DNA of 64,000 nt. Source: Oscillibacter sp. GTDB lineage: Bacteria; Bacillota; Clostridia; Oscillospirales; Oscillospiraceae. The position numbers and the translations under genes are program-made. The stretch is taken from positions 1 through 64,000 of the forward strand of contig JAFUNB010000006.1 of NCBI GenBank assembly GCA_017482345.1, written 5' to 3'. The notes below the pieces were generated by a model that did not search any database, was not told the DNA's origin, and saw only the letters and a list, made by a program, of their open reading frames with translations. Below, one piece after another: positions 53,213 through 60,234 of the stretch (positions are counted from its first letter, which is position 1; every line of letters starts with the position of its first letter).

Positions 53213-53455
53213 TTACGGCTGATCGGCGAACACGCAAACCGGCTCGCCGCACTCCACATCGTCGTCCAGCTCCACCAGAATCTCCTTCACATAGCCATCA
53301 AAGGGAGCCGCCACCTTGTCACTCAGCTTGTTGGTCTCAAATTCCATAATCGGCTCGCCGGCCTTGACGAAGTCACCGGCGGGATGGTTGATCTTGCAGA
53401 TGGTGCCAAAGGTCATGGTCATACCCAGCTTCGGCATTTTCAGTTTTGCTACCAT
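53213..53455 (-). CDS. Free-standing lipoyl-domain carrier protein (80 residues)
   Basis: The ATG at 53455 with GGAGG gives an 80-residue protein that is one complete biotinyl/lipoyl domain and nothing else: MPKLGMTM near the start, the acceptor hairpin with K43 in FETNKLSDKV, and the closing GEPVCVFA. No acyltransferase or subunit-binding domain follows. Normally such a domain is the N-terminus of E2. It lies 13 bases after E1 beta, so it most likely receives the acyl group from this E1. The next acceptor is not encoded in the operon. Confidence 0.88.
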   Translation of the reverse strand: MVAKLKMPKLGMTMTFGTICKINHPAGDFVKAGEPIMEFETNKLSDKVAAPFDGYVKEILVELDDDVECGEPVCVFADQP

Positions 53456-53468
53456 GGTCAATCCTCCA

Positions 53469-54449
53469 TTATTCACTCATCAGGTTCCGGACGGCGTCCT
53501 TGATGCTCTCCACGCTGGGCAGCACAAACTCCTCCAGAACGGGGCTGTACGGAATGGGACAATCCTTGGCGCCCAGACGGACGACAGGCTTTTTCAGGAC
53601 GGTGGGAATGGTTTCCGCGATGGTGGCGGAGACCTCCGACATGACGCTGAAGGGGGCGTAGCCCTCCGTCAGGCACAGGGCTCTGCCGGTTTTGGACACA
53701 GACTCCAGAATGGCATCCTTGTCCAGCGGGCGGATGCTGCGCAGATCCAGCACTTCCACGCTGATGCCCTCCTCCGCCAGCTCTTTGGCGGCCCTCAGGG
53801 CCATATGTACCTCGTAGGAGTAGGTGATGATCGTCACATCAGTGCCGGGATTTTTCACATCTGCCTTACCGATGGGAACGATATATGCGGGATCATCGGT
53901 GACTTCGCCCCGCATGGCGTACAGCTTCTTATGCTCCAGACAGATGACCGGGTTGTTGTCCCGGATGGCGGCCTTCATCAGACCCTTCATGTCGGCGGGC
54001 GTGCTGCCCATGACGACCTTGAGGCCGGGGAAATAGGCCAGAATGGACTCCATCATCTTGGAGTGCTGGGCCGCGCCGGCCAGATAGCCGCCGCAGTTGG
54101 TACGCAGCACCATGGGAACGCTGATGGCGCCGCCGGTCATATATTTCAGGATGGAGCCGTTGTTGACCAGCTGGTCCATCGCCAGCGTGATCCAGTCATT
54201 GAACTGCACCTCCATAATGGGCCGCAGGCCAGTGATGGCCGCGCCCACGGCAAGGCCGGTGAAGCCGCCCTCCGAGATGGGCATATCAAACACGCGCTCG
54301 CTGCCGAACCGGTCATAGACGGTCTGGGTCACGCCGAAGGAACCGCCGTAACGGCCCTGATCGTGGCCGATGAGGACCACCTTGTCGTCCCGCAGCATCT
54401 CTTCCTCGATGGCCTGGGAAATGGCAAGATTGCCGTAGATCTTTTTCAT
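53469..54449 (-). CDS. TPP-dependent dehydrogenase E1 beta, AcoB-type (module 3)
   Basis: The 326-residue subunit keeps MPISE (E60) and H129, but the surroundings differ from modules 1 and 2: GHD for GED at 28-30, AAQHSK for AA(T/N)HSQ, and a different segment at about 97-118. It is the most divergent of the three beta subunits, suggesting a different acyl donor or acceptor. It lies 20 bases after E1 alpha and 13 bases before the lipoyl gene. Confidence 0.86.
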   Translation of the reverse strand: MKKIYGNLAISQAIEEEMLRDDKVVLIGHDQGRYGGSFGVTQTVYDRFGSERVFDMPISEGGFTGLAVGAAITGLRPIMEVQFNDWITLAMDQLVNNGSILKYMTGGAISVPMVLRTNCGGYLAGAAQHSKMMESILAYFPGLKVVMGSTPADMKGLMKAAIRDNNPVICLEHKKLYAMRGEVTDDPAYIVPIGKADVKNPGTDVTIITYSYEVHMALRAAKELAEEGISVEVLDLRSIRPLDKDAILESVSKTGRALCLTEGYAPFSVMSEVSATIAETIPTVLKKPVVRLGAKDCPIPYSPVLEEFVLPSVESIKDAVRNLMSE

Positions 54450-54469
54450 GCTCTGTTCCTCCTTCCCCG

Positions 54470-55423
54470 TCAGATGGTGTATACATCCTGCAGTGCCGAT
54501 TCAGGTTCGGGATAGGGGCTGTCCATACCGTACTGGTTGGCCTCCTCCAGCTCGGCCCGGGCCTCCTCCCAGATCCGGTCCACACCGGAGCGGTCGATGA
54601 CGCCCTCGGCCATGAGCTTTTCCACATAAGGCGCGATGGGCTCCTTTGCCTTCCAAGCCTCGACCTCCTCCTTGGGACGTTTGTCGAGACCGCCTACGTT
54701 GTGGGCGTCCCAGCGGTAGGTTTTACACTCCACAAGGGTAGGGCCCTCGCCGGCACGGGCACGGTCTACGGCCTCCTTCACGGCCTCGTACACGGCCATG
54801 ACGTCATTTCCGTCCACGGTAACACCGGGCATCCGGTAGGCAGCCGCACGCTCAGAGACGTTCTCCGTGCGGGTGATGCCGTGGAAATAAGTGGACAGGC
54901 CGTAGTGGTTGAATTCGCACACATACACCACCGGCAGGTTATTGGCGGCGGCGATGTTGAGAGCTTCGTGGAACACGCCCTGATGGGAGGCGCCATCGCC
55001 GAAGAAGGCCAGCGCGACTCTGCCGTTTTTCTGGTACTTGGCGCTGAGCGCGGCGCCGGTGGCCAGCGGGATGCCCGCACCCACGATGCCGTTGGCGCCC
55101 AGGATACCCAGGTTGGTGTCAGCGATGTGCATGGAGCCGCCCTTGCCCTTGTTGGTACCGGTGGCCTTGCCGTACAGCTCCGCCATCATGGCCTTGGTGT
55201 CCACGCCCTTGGCGATGCAGTGGCCGTGGCCGCGGTGGGTGCTGGTGATGTAGTCATCGGAATTCAGCGCAGAGCAGCAGCCAACCGCCACCGCTTCCTG
55301 ACCCAGACACAGGTGCAGGAAACCGGGAACGGCGCCGGTGCGCGCTAGATCATACAGCGCCGATTCAAAGACGCGGATGCGGATCATGTCCCGCAGCATT
55401 TTGATCTTCAGCTGGTCTTCCAT
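54470..55423 (-). CDS. TPP-dependent dehydrogenase E1 alpha, AcoA-type (module 3)
   Basis: The 317-residue alpha subunit has YITSTHRGHGHC, GSMHIAD and the TPP motif GDGASHQG...CEFNHYG. Where modules 1 and 2 have ENNGYA after the TPP motif, this one has EFNHYG, another sign of divergence. It is first of the module 3 operon, preceded by CAGGAGG. Confidence 0.86.
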   Translation of the reverse strand: MEDQLKIKMLRDMIRIRVFESALYDLARTGAVPGFLHLCLGQEAVAVGCCSALNSDDYITSTHRGHGHCIAKGVDTKAMMAELYGKATGTNKGKGGSMHIADTNLGILGANGIVGAGIPLATGAALSAKYQKNGRVALAFFGDGASHQGVFHEALNIAAANNLPVVYVCEFNHYGLSTYFHGITRTENVSERAAAYRMPGVTVDGNDVMAVYEAVKEAVDRARAGEGPTLVECKTYRWDAHNVGGLDKRPKEEVEAWKAKEPIAPYVEKLMAEGVIDRSGVDRIWEEARAELEEANQYGMDSPYPEPESALQDVYTI

Positions 55424-55509
55424 AACGTTCCTCCTGTCATTGATTTATAACATTCTGAAATGATCGGCCATCCTTGCCATAATCGTTATATTCGCTTTCT
55501 GATTTTTAT

Positions 55510-55537
55510 TTTATATTTGCCGCACTTCGATCCACAA
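55510..55537 (-). promoter_or_regulatory. Possible promoter of the module 3 operon
   Basis: On the minus strand, TTGTGG (55537-55532) and TATAAA (55515-55510) are 16 bases apart, about 87 bases before the E1 alpha ATG. Confidence 0.45.
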
Positions 55538-55607
55538 TCCAAAAAACACCAACTACCACCCCTGATGTTTGGCGTTTTTGTTCTTTTTCCGTCGGCGGCC
55601 AAAAACA

Positions 55608-55642
55608 GCGAAAGCCCGTCCGGAATCCGGACAGGCTTTCGC
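55608..55642 (-). terminator. Terminator of the right-hand transporter gene
   Basis: GCGAAAGCC.GTCCGG (from 55608) pairs with CCGGAC.GGCTTTCGC (to 55642), each arm with one unpaired base and a 3-base loop, 25 bases after the transporter stop codon. Confidence 0.65.
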
Positions 55643-55667
55643 TTCGTTCGTTATAAGATTGCAGCGG

Positions 55668-56822
55668 TCAGACCATCCAGCCGGCCACCAGCGCGGCGGC
55701 AAACACCGCAAGGGACGTGGTGGTGGACAGGCCGGCGATGACCATTTTGGAGGCGATCTGGTCGCCCAGATATTTCCGCTGTTCGGGATCCTCCGTCAGG
55801 TTCTCGGCGATTTCCGTGGAGATCATCATATTCAGGGGGAAGCCCATCATCACGTTGGTGCCGAGGGCCACGCTCATGTCCCGGGTGAAGCCCAGCACTC
55901 TGCCCAGCAGGGGCGGCACAATGTACAGCATGGCGATCTCGAGGACGTAGGCCACCACCAGCGGCACCACCATCTGGGTCAGCATGGAAGGCGTGGCCTT
56001 GCCGAAGCCGGAGACGATGTTGGCCATCATCAGGAACATGAAGAACTTCTCCGCGCCGCTGCCGCCCAGCGTCTGCTTGTCCACAAAGCCCGCCTGCGCG
56101 CCCAGCACGCCGAAGATCATGCACAGCAGATACACGTTGACGCCGGTGAGTGTCGCCGCCCGGGAGGCCAGCCACGCCACCAGATACAGCTTGCACAGGT
56201 TGCCGTAGCCGGAGCGGTCGAACAGCTTCAACTCCTTCGCCACCGGTGCGAGAGACTGGGAGGCTCCCTGCTGGTCCGCCGGCAGGGACAGCAGTCGCGC
56301 GGCCTCCCGCCGGATGTGGCGGTTGGCCAGAATGGTGGCGATGATGGTCTTGGTGGAGAAATACAGCACAGACAGCACCACCGCGTCGTCGCAGCCGATC
56401 TCCGCGCCCCGCTGCTGGATGATCATGGCGGTCATGGCGCCGCCGGGCAGAGTGCCGGCCGCCGTGTTGAACCCCAGAAACAGACTCAGCGTTCCCACCA
56501 CCGTCACGGAAACAGCCAGATAGGTGCACATGGCCAGCGCCGCCACCTTCCAGTTGGCAATGAAAGTTTTGATGCTCATGGAGGCGCCCAGATTCACGAT
56601 GATCAGCGACGTGGCGATGGTCACAAGGCCGGAAAAGCCGCCGCTCTCCATCAGGCTGGTCGGCAGCGCGCCTGTCCAGCTGATGAGCATGAAGGCCAGT
56701 CCCGCCACCAGAACCGCGGGGATCCGGCCACGCAGTTTTTTGGAGACGAAGTCGCCGATCACCAGCAGGGTCAGCAAAACAGCGCCGGACTGTACGGCGT
56801 CAAAGGCTAAAAACTGTTCCAT
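55668..56822 (-). CDS. Multi-pass membrane transporter, possibly GltS/ESS-like
   Basis: The 384-residue protein has about ten hydrophobic segments in two halves, with a hydrophilic middle loop (about 170-205). Glycine-rich membrane stretches (PGGAMTAMIIQQRG, SGFGKATPSML, NVMMGFPLNMM) recall sodium-dependent carboxylate carriers such as GltS, but I do not recognise the family securely. It is monocistronic, between module 3 and an rRNA methyltransferase. Its substrate may be a carboxylate related to the island, or unrelated. Confidence 0.5.
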   Translation of the reverse strand: MEQFLAFDAVQSGAVLLTLLVIGDFVSKKLRGRIPAVLVAGLAFMLISWTGALPTSLMESGGFSGLVTIATSLIIVNLGASMSIKTFIANWKVAALAMCTYLAVSVTVVGTLSLFLGFNTAAGTLPGGAMTAMIIQQRGAEIGCDDAVVLSVLYFSTKTIIATILANRHIRREAARLLSLPADQQGASQSLAPVAKELKLFDRSGYGNLCKLYLVAWLASRAATLTGVNVYLLCMIFGVLGAQAGFVDKQTLGGSGAEKFFMFLMMANIVSGFGKATPSMLTQMVVPLVVAYVLEIAMLYIVPPLLGRVLGFTRDMSVALGTNVMMGFPLNMMISTEIAENLTEDPEQRKYLGDQIASKMVIAGLSTTTSLAVFAAALVAGWMV

Positions 56823-56951
56823 AGGTCTTCCGGCCAGGCTCCGCGCCAGACCTCCTCTTTTCTCTTTTTCTTATGTGCACAGCCAAAAATCAGCTAATAT
56901 ATCGAGCATTTATATTATAATATTGTACATTTCGACCGGCCTACGAACTGG

Positions 56952-58301
56952 TCATCCCTCTTTCGTCAGCAAACAGACGGTCTCCACGTGGCAGGTAGCC
57001 GGGAACATGTCCACGGCCACGGCACGGACGGCCTTGTAGCCGAAGCCGGCGAAGATCTTGATGTCGCGGCCCAGGGTGGCGGGGTCGCAGGAGACGTAGA
57101 CCACCCGTTTGGGGTCCATGCCGGCCACGGAAGCGATGACCTCCGGCGCCAGACCCTTGCGGGGCGGATCCACGGTGATGACATCGGGCCGCAGGCCCTC
57201 CGCCTCCAGCTTGGCGGCGATGTCCGCCGCGTCGCCGCAGAAGAACTCGGCGTTTTCGATCTTGTTGCGCTGGGCGTTCTGCTTTGCGTCCTCGATGGCG
57301 GGAGCCACGATCTCCGCGCCGATGACCTTCTTCGCCTTGGAGGCCATGCAAAGGGTGATGGTGCCGGTGCCGCAGTAGAGATCCAGCACAGTCTCCTCGC
57401 CGGTGAGGCCGGCGAACTCCAACGCCTTGCCGTACAGCACCTCCGCCTGCGCCCGGTTCACCTGATAGAAGGAGGGAACGGACAGCTTGAAGGTCAGGCC
57501 GCAGAGGGTGTCCATCAGGTAGTCCTTGCCCCAGATGGTGCGGTATTTATCGCCCAGGATCACATTGCCCCGGCGGGTATTGACGTTGATGACCACGCCC
57601 ACGGTCTTGGGGGCGGCGGACTGGATGTAGGCGGCCAGCTCCGGCTCACGGGGAGCCTGCTTGCCGTTGAGCACCACGCAGCAGAGGCTTTCGCCCTTTT
57701 TGTTGACGCGGACGTACACATGACGCACCAAACCCTTGCCGGTCCGCTCGTCGTAAGGGGCGATCTTATAGCGCTTCATCCAGTCGCCCACGGCCTTGGC
57801 CGTCTTGTCGGAGATCTCCGACTGGATGAGGCAGCGGTCGATGGAGACCACCTTGTGGCTGCGGGCCTGGAAGAAGCCGATGGCGCCGTCAGCACCCACG
57901 GGATACTGGCTCTTGTTGCGGTAGTGCATGGGATCCTTTGCACCCAGAATCTCCTCCACCTGCAGGTCCGTGCCGCCCAGACGGGTCAGGGCGTCCTGCA
58001 CCCGCTGGCGCTTGGCCCACAGCTCCTCCGTGTAGCTCAAATGCTGGAAGTCGCAGCCGCCGCACTTTCCAAAGTGGGGGCACTCCGGCTTGGCCCGCTC
58101 GGGAGACGCCTTGCGGATCTTCACGATCTCGCCGGCGGCAGCGGTCTTCATGACCTTGGTGATCTTCAGGTCGATCTCCTCACCCCGAACGGCCCGGGGC
58201 ACGAACACCACCGCGCCGTCCAGCTTCACGATGCCGAGACCCTCGCTGGAGTAGCCCTCCACCGTGCCGGTATACACTTTTCCTTCTCTCAACTTTTCCA
58301 T
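56952..58301 (-). CDS. 23S rRNA (uracil-C5)-methyltransferase, RlmD/RumA family
   Basis: The ATG at 58301 (AAGGA upstream) is preferred to one three codons earlier, giving 449 residues. An N-terminal TRAM domain (about 8-65) binds RNA; C74, C80 and C83 (PHFGKCGGCDFQH) match the 4Fe-4S site. The SAM-dependent domain has DLYCGTGTITL and DPPRKGL, and the catalytic Cys is in YVSCDPATLGRD. It is 36 bases after the beta-CASP gene on the same strand. Confidence 0.88.
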   Translation of the reverse strand: MEKLREGKVYTGTVEGYSSEGLGIVKLDGAVVFVPRAVRGEEIDLKITKVMKTAAAGEIVKIRKASPERAKPECPHFGKCGGCDFQHLSYTEELWAKRQRVQDALTRLGGTDLQVEEILGAKDPMHYRNKSQYPVGADGAIGFFQARSHKVVSIDRCLIQSEISDKTAKAVGDWMKRYKIAPYDERTGKGLVRHVYVRVNKKGESLCCVVLNGKQAPREPELAAYIQSAAPKTVGVVINVNTRRGNVILGDKYRTIWGKDYLMDTLCGLTFKLSVPSFYQVNRAQAEVLYGKALEFAGLTGEETVLDLYCGTGTITLCMASKAKKVIGAEIVAPAIEDAKQNAQRNKIENAEFFCGDAADIAAKLEAEGLRPDVITVDPPRKGLAPEVIASVAGMDPKRVVYVSCDPATLGRDIKIFAGFGYKAVRAVAVDMFPATCHVETVCLLTKEG

Positions 58302-58337
58302 ATCGTTCATCCTTATATAGTTATCATTTCAGTAAAT

Positions 58338-59936
58338 TCAGGAATCTTTCTCCCACTTTTCCAGCAGCTGCTTCAACTGATTTGTGTAATTGGCCAATGT
58401 CTGGTTGTCCTTGCCCTTGGCACGCTTGATAAAGGCCGTGACCAGTTCGCCCACAGACACCAGACGATCGTAAGCGGAGGTTTTTGCCTTCGCGCCGTCT
58501 TTGCCCTTGCGGGGCTGATAACCTTCTTCCACACAGGTGTTGGTGATGAGATCGTAGACCTCCGTGTACCGGGGCGCGTGGGCCTCAAAGCCCAGCTTCT
58601 CCACCTCTTCGGCAAAGGGCGGCGCCACATCCGGGTCGCCGTGGACCACAAATACATGCCGCGGCTTCTGTTCGGTAAAGGCGCCGATCCAGACCAGCAG
58701 GTGCGACCGGTACGCATGGGCGTTAAGACCCCGGAAATTCGCGACCTTCGCGTTCACGGCGATGTCTTCGCCCAAAATTTTGACGGTTTTCGCACCGTCC
58801 AGCATGGCCCGGCCCGGCGTGCCCCGGCTCTGGGAGCCCAGCAGCACCACGGCGCTCTCATGCCGCCAGAGATTGTGCTTGAGGTGGTGGCGGATGCGGC
58901 CGGATTCGCAGTTGCCGGAGGCCGCGATGATAACCTTGGGGACAGGGTCCAGATTCAGCGCCTTGGATTCTTCTGCCGTCTCCGCCATGTGGAGATTGGG
59001 AAAGCTAAACAGGCGGGTATCGCCCAGCAGCTCCATGGCGTCATCGTCCAGATAACCCCGCAGATCGCCAGCGAACACGGTGGTGGCGCGCTTTGCCAGC
59101 GGGGAGTCGATATACACCGGGAAGTCCGGATCGGAGCGCACCATGCCCCGCTCCTTGATTTCATGGATGAAATACAGTACTTCCTGGGTGCGGCCCACCG
59201 CGTAGGCGGGGATGAGCACGTTGCCGCCGGCAGCGATGGTCTCGTCAATGATCTGGGCCAGCTCGTCGGTATAGCTCCAGACGTCCTTGCGGTCGTGGTC
59301 GCCGTAGGTGGACTCCATGACCACATAATCCGCGCCGGTGATGACAGAAGGATCCCGGATGATGGGCTGATCCGTATTGCCCAGGTCACCGGAGAACACG
59401 ATGCGGCGGCGCTCTCCGCCCTCCTCCGCATCCACGATGACGCTGGCGCTGCCCAGCAGGTGGCCGGCATCCACAAATTCCGCCGTCACGCCCTCACAGA
59501 GCTCCACGGTCTCGCCGTACTCGCACACCGTCAGAAAGTCCCGGACACGCCGGGCGTCTGCCACGGTATAGAGGGGCTCCACCGGCGCTCCGCCGCTGCG
59601 CTTCGCCTTGCGGGTCTTCCACTCCGCGTCGGACTCCTGAATGTGGGCGGAATCCTCCAGCATGATGTCCAACAGATCGGCTGTCAGGCGGGTGGTGATG
59701 ATGCGGCCCCGGAAGCCCCGCCGGATGAGCATGGGCACCCGGCCGGAATGGTCCATGTGGGCGTGGGTGATGAGCACAACGTCAATGTCGCCGACTTCAA
59801 AAGGGAACGAGCTGTTGTCGATCTCGTCTCTTCCCTGCTGCAGTCCGCAGTCCACCAGGATCCGCTTTCCGTTGACATCCAGACAGTGACAGCTGCCGGT
59901 GACGCACCGGGCCGCGCCGAAAAAGCTGAGCTTCAT
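58338..59936 (-). CDS. Beta-CASP metallo-beta-lactamase RNA-processing-type protein (CPSF-like)
   Basis: The true start is the ATG at 59936 with AGGAGG, giving 532 residues. It has the metal motif T57-H58-A-H60-M-D62-H63, GHLLGSASV, FSGDLGN, a beta-CASP insert (about 190-390, MESTYGDHDRK to ASGNCESGR), and the C-terminal FRGLNAHAYRSHLL and VHGDP motifs with catalytic histidines. Family members are nucleases related to RNase J and CPSF73 that process or degrade RNA. The C-terminal extension (about 455-532) is basic and helical. Confidence 0.83.
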   Translation of the reverse strand: MKLSFFGAARCVTGSCHCLDVNGKRILVDCGLQQGRDEIDNSSFPFEVGDIDVVLITHAHMDHSGRVPMLIRRGFRGRIITTRLTADLLDIMLEDSAHIQESDAEWKTRKAKRSGGAPVEPLYTVADARRVRDFLTVCEYGETVELCEGVTAEFVDAGHLLGSASVIVDAEEGGERRRIVFSGDLGNTDQPIIRDPSVITGADYVVMESTYGDHDRKDVWSYTDELAQIIDETIAAGGNVLIPAYAVGRTQEVLYFIHEIKERGMVRSDPDFPVYIDSPLAKRATTVFAGDLRGYLDDDAMELLGDTRLFSFPNLHMAETAEESKALNLDPVPKVIIAASGNCESGRIRHHLKHNLWRHESAVVLLGSQSRGTPGRAMLDGAKTVKILGEDIAVNAKVANFRGLNAHAYRSHLLVWIGAFTEQKPRHVFVVHGDPDVAPPFAEEVEKLGFEAHAPRYTEVYDLITNTCVEEGYQPRKGKDGAKAKTSAYDRLVSVGELVTAFIKRAKGKDNQTLANYTNQLKQLLEKWEKDS

Positions 59937-60118
59937 ACACGTTCCTCCTGTCATGATCCGCCCTGGGGCATATTCTTTCAAGTGTATTATACCACTGTAA
60001 AAAGGAAAGTACAATTCGCCAATTGCTCTCCGCCGCCCCGCCGGCATGGAAAATCGCCCTTTTTTCACCTTTCGCCCATGCTTATTTGTGAACTTTTTTC
60101 AGAAATTCCCGTTTTTCT

Positions 60119-60147
60119 TTGCAATCTGCGGCCGAATGTGGTATGCT
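60119..60147 (+). promoter_or_regulatory. Promoter of secA
   Basis: TTGCAA (60119-60124), a 17-base spacer and TATGCT (60142-60147), about 88 bases before the ATG. Confidence 0.6.
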
Positions 60148-60234
60148 ACTCTTGCTTTTTTATGAGCTGCCATAATTTTCATAAAAAGTCTGTTCAAATC
60201 CAGAACCGAAATCGGAAAGGATGTTTCATATACT

